Below, one piece after another: positions 19,196 to 27,090 of a DNA stretch of 64,000 nucleotides (positions within the stretch are counted from its first letter, which is position 1; each line of letters begins with the position of its first letter). The translations under genes were made by a program, and so were the position numbers. The notes under the pieces were generated by a model that was given only the letters and a program-made list of their open reading frames with translations, searched no databases and was not told the DNA's origin. The stretch is from CAZJYI01 sp964550025 (GTDB lineage Bacteria; Verrucomicrobiota; Kiritimatiellia; UBA8416; CAYOBW01): NCBI GenBank assembly GCA_964550025.1, contig CAZJYI010000008.1, positions 70,242-134,241 on the forward strand. The letters are read 5' to 3'.

Positions 19196-19564
19196 ATGAA
19201 ACGAAGTCTTGTGGCACTGCTGGCGCTGGGGTTGCTCAGCGCGTGTTCGAGTGAACGGCGTTCACCAATCGCCGTCTCGGAGGTCTCGTCTCAGATCGTC
19301 GCGCAGCTCACGGAACGCTTTGGGGACCAAGCGTTCAAGGTTGACGCGATCTCGTACGATGGTGCGAAGGACGCGTTTGCCGTCACTCTCAGCTATGGAT
19401 CTGACGGAGCGCGACAGGAGTACGGTCTCACTCTCTTCAAGTACGTCGATCAGAAGCGCCCGTCGGCGAAATACAGCGGCCAGGTCCCGCTCGAGCTCTT
19501 TGGCCAGGAAAGCCCGCACGGCAGGACGTTCTGCCAGGTCATCATCGAGGACACCGTGGAGTGA
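19196..19564 (+). CDS. Small lipoprotein of unknown function
   Basis: The protein has 122 residues. A strong ribosome site (TAGGAGGGAACG) precedes ATG 19196. The N-terminus MKRSLVALLALGLLSAC is a lipoprotein signal peptide with lipobox LSAC and Cys17 as the lipid site. The mature part has a short helix (VSSQIVAQLTERFGDQAF) followed by an alternating beta pattern (AFAVTLSYG, YGLTLFKYVDQ, FCQVIIEDTVE). I recognise no family. It is followed by a GNAT gene with a 57-bp gap; the two may be co-transcribed. Confidence 0.7.
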   Translation: MKRSLVALLALGLLSACSSERRSPIAVSEVSSQIVAQLTERFGDQAFKVDAISYDGAKDAFAVTLSYGSDGARQEYGLTLFKYVDQKRPSAKYSGQVPLELFGQESPHGRTFCQVIIEDTVE

Positions 19565-19621
19565 ACGGATCCGTCCGGCAATCCCGAGTGGATTCTCGGA
19601 TGTGCATTGCCGGGGGTGGAC

Positions 19622-20182
19622 ATGAACGACGCACGGCAGAGCAACCATCTCACGGCGGCAGACGACCTGCGCGGCAGCAGGGTCCATCTTCGACTTCCAC
19701 GCGTTGAGGAACTCACCTTCATCCGCACGATGTGGGGTGATCCAGCCACGATGGCGGCGGTCGGCGGTCCCGTCGATTTCCCGGAGTCGAGGGCGCGAGA
19801 CTGGTACGCGCGGATGGTCGACCCCGGCGGACCGCGCAATTGCTACTGCCTCATCTTCAACCAGGAGGACGTCCCTGTCGGCGAGGTCAGCTTCCACGGT
19901 TGGGATCCGGACAAGTGTTCCGCGGAACTGAACATAAAGGTGCTGGCCGCCTGTCGTCGCAACGGCTACGCCAAGGATGCACTCCGCACCTTCCTGGCGT
20001 TCTTCTTCGGTCGGGCAGGGGGACAGACCATGGTTGACGATGTAGCCCTCGACAACAGGGCGGGGCAACATCTGATCGCATCGGCCGGATTCGAGCAGGA
20101 TAACACCGTGTCGGGTGTCTGCAGGATGACCATGACCCGGCAGATGTATGTTGGCAGGTACGGAGAACCGGGAAGAGCTTGA
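19622..20182 (+). CDS. GNAT family N-acetyltransferase
   Basis: The start is chosen at ATG 19622, which has GGGGGTGG upstream, rather than TTG 19607. The 186-residue protein begins the fold with RGSRVHLRLPRVEELTFIRTMW, like RimJ/RimL-type acetyltransferases. It continues with PVGEVSFHGWDP (beta4), the acetyl-CoA-binding segment VLAACRRNGYAKDAL and a final VALDNRAGQHLIASAGF that matches the conserved N-x-x-x-x-x-x-x-x-x-GF pattern. It would transfer an acetyl group to an amine. The substrate is unknown. A palindromic repeat lies about 106 bp downstream before the convergent SNase-like gene. Confidence 0.85.
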   Translation: MNDARQSNHLTAADDLRGSRVHLRLPRVEELTFIRTMWGDPATMAAVGGPVDFPESRARDWYARMVDPGGPRNCYCLIFNQEDVPVGEVSFHGWDPDKCSAELNIKVLAACRRNGYAKDALRTFLAFFFGRAGGQTMVDDVALDNRAGQHLIASAGFEQDNTVSGVCRMTMTRQMYVGRYGEPGRA

Positions 20183-20287
20183 GGCCGCATCCGGCCGTGC
20201 TGCTCTCTATCCGACGACGGAGAATCACGAGAGCACTTCCAGTCGAGAATGGCACGTGCCTGAGCGCGTTCTGAGTTCTCGTCCGAA

Positions 20288-20311
20288 GTAGGTCCCAGTT
20301 GCACTGGGACC
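20288..20311. repeat. REP-like palindrome between convergent genes
   Basis: GTA plus GGTCCCA-GTTGCAC-TGGGACC: a perfect 7-bp stem with a 7-base loop, and the same family as the cluster at 15694-15826. It again sits between convergent genes (GNAT ending 20182, SNase-like ending 20448), where it could act as a two-way transcription end. Confidence 0.85.
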
Positions 20312-20447
20312 ATCCGGCGGAGAGGATGAAGTCCTCCACAGTTCCGTCTTGAGTCGCGGCACTCACGGCCTCCGTGCGAGAAGGCGGTTGGCGTCGGGAT
20401 CGCTCAGGAGAGTATCGCGGATCCATCGACCCTATTTCGGCCACGCT

Positions 20448-21293
20448 CTACCTGCGTATCACGGACCCAACGATGATCTGCTCTGGCGGGGTCGTCATTC
20501 TCAGTCTGTTTCCGGTGATGTTCACGACTTCGTCGAAACCGGTGATCTGTACCTGGGGGAGGATTGTGATCTCCTCGCGTGCGAGGCTACGGTCGAGCCC
20601 CCTGAGGGACCGGTTGCCCGCCCTGAAGTGCTTCACGGTCCGGCGAAAGATCTTGGGGAGAATGGGGTTCTGCCCGGTGATGTCCGCCTCCGAGCGGATG
20701 GTCACTCCGCCAAGTGTCCTGTCGTCGGCCCATATCCCGTCACCCGCTACGCGTGCGGCAGATGCCGCCGTGGCAAGGGCGTCTCTCAGGTCGTAGAAGA
20801 GCGTGTTGTAAAAGAGCGGGTAGACGAATCCCTCGGCCAGCAACTTGTAGTTTGCGCTCTGTGTGAGGAGGTCGACCTCCAGACGCTGTTCGTGTCGACG
20901 AGATGGCGGCCTTCCGGAGAAGAGAAAGGCAATCGGACGGCCATAGGGGCCCGTGCCGCGGGTGAGGATGTATCCTTCCGTTCCGTCCGAGGCCGAAGTG
21001 ACTCGATGTCCACCTCTGTCCCACCTGACGCCGGTGATGCCAAGCAAGTCGAGCAAGCGGTTGGTGGCCGGCTCGGGTTGCTCGGTTTGGTAGGCGGAGG
21101 GTCGTGAGTAGTGCGTCTCCAGCGCGTCGACTGCCTCGACACGTAGCTGGACAGGTCCGCGACTCTCTCGCCCCGTTCTCATGCCCGGGACGGCCGACCA
21201 TCTTTCGGGGTCATTTGCTTTGAACTTGATCGAGTCTCCGTCCGGGGCGGTACCCCGTACGAAGAATCTCCCCTGGATCATCTGAAACGGCAT
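20448..21293 (-). CDS. SNase-like (thermonuclease-fold) protein
   Basis: The start at ATG 21293 (MPFQMIQGRFF) has GAGGA 7 bases upstream. The 281-residue protein shows a divergent staphylococcal-nuclease pattern. TAPDGDSIKF corresponds to the DGDT strand, VQLRVEAVDALETHY to the R-L-x-G-I-D-A-P-E strand with its Glu, GRPIAFLF to the middle strand, and KLLAEGFVYPLFY to AAVARVAGDGIWADD-like text near the end of the core (ASAARVAGDGIWAD). A C-terminal extension of about 80 residues (ITGQNPILPKIFRRTVKHFRAG) is outside the fold. There is no signal peptide, so it acts in the cytoplasm. Catalytic Arg residues are not certain, so it may bind rather than cut nucleic acid. The fold assignment is moderate. 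Confidence 0.65.
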   Translation of the reverse strand: MPFQMIQGRFFVRGTAPDGDSIKFKANDPERWSAVPGMRTGRESRGPVQLRVEAVDALETHYSRPSAYQTEQPEPATNRLLDLLGITGVRWDRGGHRVTSASDGTEGYILTRGTGPYGRPIAFLFSGRPPSRRHEQRLEVDLLTQSANYKLLAEGFVYPLFYNTLFYDLRDALATAASAARVAGDGIWADDRTLGGVTIRSEADITGQNPILPKIFRRTVKHFRAGNRSLRGLDRSLAREEITILPQVQITGFDEVVNITGNRLRMTTPPEQIIVGSVIRR

Positions 21294-21558
21294 GCCACTA
21301 TCCTCGCTTTTTCTGTGTACCCCTGCTTCCGGCTCCGCGAAACGAACTGTGCCTCGGTCAGTAGCTGTTCTCGGACGCTGCACTCACGCTATAAACTCGT
21401 CACCCAGTTGCGGGGATTATTCCGTGTTGATATGGCGAAAGCAATACCTATCGCGCGGAAGGACCCACTACTCACGCTACTTCACTTGCCACTCTCGGGT
21501 TCTCCTTGCGCCGTCAGCGGGATGCGGGCACACTCCAGCGGCTAAAGGAGGCAACCTG

Positions 21559-23442
21559 ATGTCGATACCTGATTTGCTGATTCCCGTCCGACGGAAACGC
21601 GAGCTCCCCGGCAAGTTTCGCTGGCCCGAGAAGGCGGTCCTTGCCAGTCCCAGGTCCGCGGACATGCTCCCGTTGCAGCAGCTGCGTGGCGAGCTGGCTA
21701 CGCGCTTGAAGGTGAAAGCGAAGGTCGAACAGAGCGGCTTTGGCCCGGCGACCGTGCGCGTTCGGCGGGACAAACGTGTCACCCGCGCGGAAGGCTATCG
21801 TCTGGTCGTGTGGGAGGGCGGGATCGAAGTTGCGTCCCGCACGGCGACGGGCGCGTACTATGCCCTGCAGACGCTGCGGGAGCTCGTGCGGGCGCATGGG
21901 GCGTCGATTCCGGCGTGCGAAATCTCAGACTGGCCGGACTTTGAGCGACGCGGTGTCTACATGGACTGTTCGCGCGGAAAGGTGCCGACGGTCGAGACGC
22001 TCAAGGAGATCGTGGCTTGCCTCGGGTTCCTTAAGGTCAATGAGTTTCAACTGTACATCGAGAATGTCTTCACCTTTCAGCGGCACCCCGCGATCGGGCG
22101 CGGGTTCAGTCCCTTTACGCCGGAAGAGCTTCTGGCTGTCCAGGAGGAGTGCAAGCGACACCACGTCCGGTTCGTCCCGTCTCTGACGAGCTTTGGCCAT
22201 TTCGAGCGCATTCTCGGGTTGCCGCAGTACGCGGATCTGAGCGAATTGGCCGGTTTTCGCGGGTTGCGCGGCGGAACGACGTTATGTCCGGGGGACCGGC
22301 GCGCTTTTGAGCTGATAGCTCAGATGTACGATGAGTTCCTGCCATTGTTCGAGGCCGATGATTTCAACGCCTGCTGCGACGAGACGTGGGAGCTTGGGCA
22401 GGGGCGCAGTAAGCGGCGCGCGGAGCGCGTCGGGGTGGGGCGGGTCTATCTCGATTTCATCAAGAAGCTCCATCGCGTGACCACGAAGCACGGGAAGCGA
22501 ATGAACATCTGGGCCGACATCGTGCTCAATCACCCGGAGATGATACCCGAGGTGCCGGATGACATCGTCATGCTCAATTGGGACTATCATCCAGAGGGTT
22601 CTCGCATCCCAAGAACACGTGTGTTCGGGGAGGCTGGCTTGACTTGTGTCGTCTGCCCCGGAACAAACGGGTGGGGGAGTCATGGGACGCGGTTGCGTCA
22701 GGCTGTCGATAATGTGGCGGTCTTTGCCAAGGAAGGGCGGCGGCGTGGCGCGGAGGGCCTGCTCAACACGGACTGGGGCGACACCGGCCACCGCAACACG
22801 CTTGGCGTGAGCCTGCACGGCTACGCGCACGGCGCCGCTCATGCGTGGCACGGGCGCGGAGTTGACGATGACCGGTTCACGGACGTGTTCTGCCGGCAAG
22901 TGCTGGGCACGAGCGACCGGACCCTGCCCGCGTTCATCCGCAAGGTTGGGGCTTCGGAATCCACGGCTGGAACAAGTCTGTACTACAGCTATCACGCTCC
23001 GCTTGCGGCGAAGGGCGCGTTGTCGCGCGGTATTTCTCGGACTTCCCCGGTGTGGATGCCTCCGATACACAGGAGGCTGGGTGCTTTTGATCAGGCCTCG
23101 GCGGAAGGCTGCCGGCGAGTGATTGCCGCCCTGGCCGATACTTCGGCGATCGCCGCCCTGGCCCGCGAGGTGCCGTCGTTCGGCCGCGGCGCTCTGCGAG
23201 ACATGATCCTCGCGGCGAAGATGGACGTGCTCGCGTGTCGGCGTATTCTGGCGGGGAAGGCATTGCGTGATGGTAAAGGCCTGTCTCGCGAAGAAGTGCG
23301 CGCACTCGGTTCGGGCCACCGTGAGGTCAAACGGCTCTTTGAACGGGCTTGGCTGGCGCGCAACAAGCCCTCGCGGTTGAAAGACAACCTGCGGCTGTTC
23401 GACAACGCAATCGCCGAGTACAGCAATCCGCATTATGGGTGA
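21559..23442 (+). CDS. GH20 beta-N-acetylhexosaminidase-like glycosidase
   Basis: The start at ATG 21559 has a consensus AGGAGG. The 627-residue protein has the GH20 plan. An N-terminal alpha/beta GH20b-like domain (residues about 10-110, ending EGYRLVVWEGGIEVASRTATGAYY in pieces) is followed by a TIM barrel opening with DWPDFERRGVYMDCSRG. The substrate-assisted catalytic Asp-Glu pair is visible as CCDETWELG (D273-E274), and barrel strands NIWADIVLNHPE, MLNWDYHP and LLNTDWGDTGH follow. There is no signal peptide, so it is probably cytoplasmic and trims imported oligosaccharides. A C-terminal helical part of about 150 residues is also present. The gene opens a plus-strand run of sugar-processing genes; a hairpin repeat separates it from the next gene. 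Confidence 0.88.
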   Translation: MSIPDLLIPVRRKRELPGKFRWPEKAVLASPRSADMLPLQQLRGELATRLKVKAKVEQSGFGPATVRVRRDKRVTRAEGYRLVVWEGGIEVASRTATGAYYALQTLRELVRAHGASIPACEISDWPDFERRGVYMDCSRGKVPTVETLKEIVACLGFLKVNEFQLYIENVFTFQRHPAIGRGFSPFTPEELLAVQEECKRHHVRFVPSLTSFGHFERILGLPQYADLSELAGFRGLRGGTTLCPGDRRAFELIAQMYDEFLPLFEADDFNACCDETWELGQGRSKRRAERVGVGRVYLDFIKKLHRVTTKHGKRMNIWADIVLNHPEMIPEVPDDIVMLNWDYHPEGSRIPRTRVFGEAGLTCVVCPGTNGWGSHGTRLRQAVDNVAVFAKEGRRRGAEGLLNTDWGDTGHRNTLGVSLHGYAHGAAHAWHGRGVDDDRFTDVFCRQVLGTSDRTLPAFIRKVGASESTAGTSLYYSYHAPLAAKGALSRGISRTSPVWMPPIHRRLGAFDQASAEGCRRVIAALADTSAIAALAREVPSFGRGALRDMILAAKMDVLACRRILAGKALRDGKGLSREEVRALGSGHREVKRLFERAWLARNKPSRLKDNLRLFDNAIAEYSNPHYG

Positions 23443-23454
23443 CCGTAATATGAG

Positions 23455-23530
23455 GGGGCGCCCTTACGGGCGCACTACAAACTTTGATACGGGGCTCCCT
23501 GGTTCGTAGTGCGCTCGTCAGAGCGTCCCC
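23455..23530. repeat. Inverted repeat of the GTAGTGCGCCCGTAAGGGCG family
   Basis: The left arm (GGGGGCGCCCTTACGGGCGC then ACTACAAAC) and right arm (GTTCGTAGTGCGCTCGTCAG then AGCGTCCCC) can fold back on each other. A related full copy is at 59761-59825 and a half copy at 45831-45851. Confidence 0.75.
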
Positions 23531-23593
23531 ATAGTGCGGGTGAGGACGCGCCCGGGCGGTGCGGTTTGGTGAGTGATCATGAAGGAGCGTTGT

Positions 23594-26500
23594 ATGAAGC
23601 GGATGCTGTGTGTGGTTTTGTTGTTTGCGGTCTGTCTGTGTGCCGGCGCGGCGCCGAGTGCTCGGGATATTCTGGCGGAGACGGGTACATCCGGCGGGTT
23701 GGTGGTGCATCTCGGATGTGGTGATGGCCGTATGACCGCCGCCCTGGGAGCCGGCGACGGTTTCTTGGTTCACGGTCTGGATGCGGATCCGGAACAGGTG
23801 ACGGCGGCGCGGAAGACGGTTCGGGAAGCGGGCGTGTACGGGCGCGTATCGATTGACCGGCTTCGCGGTGAGCGTTTGCCGTATGTGCACGGTTTGGTGA
23901 ACCTGTTGGTAGCGGAGGACCTTGGCAAGATCCCCATGGCCGAGGTGATGCGTGTGCTGGCGCCCCTGGGCACGGCGTACGTGGGCGGAAAGAAGACGGT
24001 GAAGCCATGGCCCAGAGAAATCGACGACTGGACGCACTACCTCTACGATCCCTCCAACAATGCCGTTGCGCACGACACGAAAGTGGGACCGCCCTACCAC
24101 ATGCAATGGGTCGGCGCGCCGAAGTGGTCCCGCAGCCACGAGCACCTCAGCAGCGTGAGTGCCGCCGTATCGAACGGCGGGCGCGTTTTCTACATTGCGG
24201 ACGAAGGTCCCGTCGCTTCCGTGCAGTTGCCTCCCGTGTGGAAACTGGCGGCGCGAAGCGCGTTCAATGGCGTGGTGTTGTGGAAGCGGGACATCGGCCC
24301 CTGGGTCGATCATCTGCGCGGATTCCGCAGCGGACCGGTCGACCTGGCACGGCGCCTGGTGGCTACGGGTGACAAGGTGTTCGTTACGCCGGGCCTGGGC
24401 AAGTGCGTGGTCGCGCTGGATGCGGCTACGGGCAAGACGGTCCGGACCTATGCGGGAACGGAGCACGTGTGCGAGATCCTCTCCTGCGACGGCATGCTGT
24501 TCATGGTGTCGGAGATCCCCATCGAGGGTGGGCCGGAGCCGTTGAAGAAAGTGGAAGGGGGTTGGCATTTCTTTCCCAACCGCGTGATGGACCTGCCCAC
24601 CCGCAGGCTGATCGTCCTTGACGCCGAGACGGGCACGAAGGTCTGGGAGAAGGCTGATGACGATACGAAGTACCTGATGCCGACAACGCTTGCCGTTGCC
24701 GGTAGCCGCGTATACGTGCAGAACACGACGCACCTGGTCTGCCTGGACGCAAAGACCGGCCGGGAAGTCTGGCGCGCCGACCGCCCGACCTGCACCAACC
24801 GGCCGACCTGCTCCGCACCGACGGTGGTGGTGACGGATGGGGTGGTGCTGTCGGCCGACAGGGATACGCAGCACCGTTACACAAAGAAGGTGGACAAGCC
24901 GGGCGCCGTCACCTGGGTCTACAGCGCACAGTGCTGCAAGATGCCGGCCGGCAAGACCATCGCGTTCTCCGCCGACACCGGCAAGAAGCTGTGGGAACAC
25001 GTGACGAAGGAGGTCTTCAACGCGCCGACCGACCTGCTGGTGTCGAAAGGGAAGCTCTGGACCGGGATGATGATCGGCGCCGGTGAACCGGGCATCACCT
25101 CGATTCTGGACGTGAAGACGGGAGAGCCTGTGCGCGAGCGTGACCCGGACAAGAAGTACTTCACCGTGGGGATGTGCCATCACCGCTGCTATCGCAATAA
25201 GGCAACGGACCGCTACGTCGTGCTTGGCCGCGCGGGCATCGAACTGATCGACATGGAGACCGGCCAGGGAATCCCGAACCACTGGGTGCGGGGCGCTTGC
25301 CAGTATGGTGTGTTGCCGTGCAACGGTTTGATCTATGCGCCGCCGCATTCGTGCGCCTGCTATACGCAGGCGAAGTTGAACGGCTTCAATGCGCTGGCTG
25401 CCAAACGGGCGGAGCAGCCGCCGATGCCGAAGGTGGGCGATGACAGGGTGAGCAGGGGGGCGGCCTTTGGGCGGATTGCAGATTCCGAATCTCAGATTTC
25501 AGGATCTCAAATCTCAAAATCTCAGATTTCAAAGGCTCAGATTTCGGAGACTCAGGATTGGCCGACGTATCGCTGTGATGCGGCGCGGAGTGCCGCGTCC
25601 TCTACGAAGGTCGGAGAGAAGCTTGCGGTTGCCTGGAAGCGGAAGCTGGGCGGACGTCTCAGCAGCGTGACGGTGGGGAGCGGCAAGCTTTACGTGGCTG
25701 CCGTCGACGCACACACCGTGTACGCCCTGGACGCCGACAGCGGCGAAGCCGCGTGGTCTTTCACAGCCGGCGGGCGCGTCGATTCTCCCCCCAGTCTGTT
25801 CAAAAACAAGGTCCTGTTCGGCTGTGCGGATGGGCGTGTCTACTGCCTGCGCGCGGAGGACGGGGAGGTCGTCTGGACGTTCCTGGCCGCGCCGCGGGAC
25901 AGCCGCGTCTACTCCTACGGGCAGTTGGAGTCGGCTTGGCCCGTACACGGAAGCGTCCTGGTCGATGAGGGCATTGCCTGCTTCACCGCCGGGCGATCGT
26001 CGTTCCTGGACGGCGGCATTTTCCTGTACCGTGTTGATGCCGACACCGGGAAGATGCTGAGTGTTACACCGATTGACGACCGCGATCCCGAAACCGGACT
26101 GGAACCGCAGGAGACCGTTGGCACGGGTTATCCCGGGGGCTTCAACATGCAGATTGGCGCGCTCTCGGATATCCTCGCCGTCGACGGCGACTCGCTGTTC
26201 ATGCGCCACCGCCGTTTCGACAGGAACGGGAAACCGCTTTCGCCGGGGCCCGCACACCTGTTCAGCCCGGCCGGCTACCTGGATGGCTCGTGGTGGCACC
26301 GGACCTACTGGATCTACGGGGACAAAATGGAGGACGGCTGGGGCGGTTGGCCCAACGCGGCGGGACGCATGCCCTTTGGGCGGCTGATGGCGATGCGTGG
26401 GGACACGATCTACGGCTACGGTCGCAGCAAGCTCTACCACGGCGGCGGCCACCTGCGGATGGGCGGCACGGCCTACCGTTTGTACGCCTGCAGCCGCACT

Positions 26501-26863
26501 ACCGAGGAGTCCGGGAAAGCCGCGCCTGCCGCACCAGGCAAGGGCAAGCGGAAAGGACCGCGGAAGAAGGTTAACTACCTGTGGCAGAGCCCGGTCGGCG
26601 TGGTTGCCAGAGGGATGGTCCTGGCCGGCGACGCGCTGTTCCTGGCCGGTGCGCCGGACCCGGAAGCCGGGGCGAAGTTCACCTCGGAGAGCATCCGCGG
26701 AACGGGGAGCGGATTGCTGGTGGCCGTGTCGACCGAAGACGGTGGAGAGCTATCCAGGCTCGAGCTCGATGCAGCACCCGTCTTCGATGGCCTGGTCGCT
26801 GCGAACAAGCGGCTGTACATGGCGGACCGGAATGGGGCTGTGGTTTGTGTTTGTGGGGAGTGA
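23594..26863 (+). CDS. Secreted methyltransferase-fold / PQQ-like beta-propeller fusion protein
   Basis: The start at ATG 23594 has GAAGGAG 6 bases upstream. The protein has 1,089 residues with a signal peptide (MLCVVLLFAVCLCAGAA). Residues about 30-135 look like a class I S-adenosylmethionine methyltransferase fold: motif I VVHLGCGDGRMTAAL, an acidic end of strand two GLDADPEQV, and a late strand LLVAEDLGKIPMAEVMRVL. After REIDDWTHYLYD comes a PQQ-like propeller with many blades of the form ALDAATGKTVRTYAG, VLDAETGTKVW, CLDAKTGREVW and ALDADSGEAAWSF. Residues 630-654 are a word-repeat-derived linker (DSESQISGSQISK...). The function is unknown: export with a SAM-type domain is puzzling. The paralogue at 33149 has lost motif I. 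Neighbours are sugar-related. Confidence 0.85.
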   Translation: MKRMLCVVLLFAVCLCAGAAPSARDILAETGTSGGLVVHLGCGDGRMTAALGAGDGFLVHGLDADPEQVTAARKTVREAGVYGRVSIDRLRGERLPYVHGLVNLLVAEDLGKIPMAEVMRVLAPLGTAYVGGKKTVKPWPREIDDWTHYLYDPSNNAVAHDTKVGPPYHMQWVGAPKWSRSHEHLSSVSAAVSNGGRVFYIADEGPVASVQLPPVWKLAARSAFNGVVLWKRDIGPWVDHLRGFRSGPVDLARRLVATGDKVFVTPGLGKCVVALDAATGKTVRTYAGTEHVCEILSCDGMLFMVSEIPIEGGPEPLKKVEGGWHFFPNRVMDLPTRRLIVLDAETGTKVWEKADDDTKYLMPTTLAVAGSRVYVQNTTHLVCLDAKTGREVWRADRPTCTNRPTCSAPTVVVTDGVVLSADRDTQHRYTKKVDKPGAVTWVYSAQCCKMPAGKTIAFSADTGKKLWEHVTKEVFNAPTDLLVSKGKLWTGMMIGAGEPGITSILDVKTGEPVRERDPDKKYFTVGMCHHRCYRNKATDRYVVLGRAGIELIDMETGQGIPNHWVRGACQYGVLPCNGLIYAPPHSCACYTQAKLNGFNALAAKRAEQPPMPKVGDDRVSRGAAFGRIADSESQISGSQISKSQISKAQISETQDWPTYRCDAARSAASSTKVGEKLAVAWKRKLGGRLSSVTVGSGKLYVAAVDAHTVYALDADSGEAAWSFTAGGRVDSPPSLFKNKVLFGCADGRVYCLRAEDGEVVWTFLAAPRDSRVYSYGQLESAWPVHGSVLVDEGIACFTAGRSSFLDGGIFLYRVDADTGKMLSVTPIDDRDPETGLEPQETVGTGYPGGFNMQIGALSDILAVDGDSLFMRHRRFDRNGKPLSPGPAHLFSPAGYLDGSWWHRTYWIYGDKMEDGWGGWPNAAGRMPFGRLMAMRGDTIYGYGRSKLYHGGGHLRMGGTAYRLYACSRTTEESGKAAPAAPGKGKRKGPRKKVNYLWQSPVGVVARGMVLAGDALFLAGAPDPEAGAKFTSESIRGTGSGLLVAVSTEDGGELSRLELDAAPVFDGLVAANKRLYMADRNGAVVCVCGE
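25481..25555. repeat. In-frame word repeat (CTCAGATTTCA type) inside the propeller gene
   Basis: Seventy-five bases made of variants of the word TCTCAGATTTCA are read in frame as 25 residues rich in S-Q-I-S. AT content is far above the gene's average. The same word family fills the intergenic stretch 54017-54132. In the paralogue at 33149 the corresponding linker has no such insert. Confidence 0.9.
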
Positions 26864-26884
26864 GGTTGTGCGGTTTCGGAGACG

Positions 26885-26983
26885 GGAAATGTCGAATGTT
26901 GAACACTGAACGCTCAATGTCGAAGTGAGAGGGGAAGGGAACAGTCTCGCACTTCGGAGTTCATCATTCAGTGTTCATCATTC
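26885..26983. repeat. Inverted word repeat (GTTGAACACTGAACGC type)
   Basis: The left arm (about 26885-26928, GGAAATGTCGAATGTTGAAC and onward) and the right arm (about 26950-26983, CACTTCGGAGTTCATCATTC and onward) are imperfect inverted copies. The left arm recurs in reverse orientation at 63703-63746. It lies between the propeller gene and the FAD gene. Confidence 0.75.
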
Positions 26984-27090
26984 TGCGGTTTCTCTCTCAC
27001 CGCTTTCGGCGTCGTAGCCACGCACCCGCCAAGCTCCCCGCCATCGGCCGTTTCTCGCTTCGCAGGTTGAAGGCGTGGCGTTCTCGTGCT

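Noticed and set aside
23327..25348. 673-codon minus-strand frame opposite the propeller gene
   Set aside because: It is Arg/His-rich, without motifs, and overlaps two genes with strong evidence.
25481..25555. CRISPR-like array
   Set aside because: The words are contiguous variants without unique spacers.
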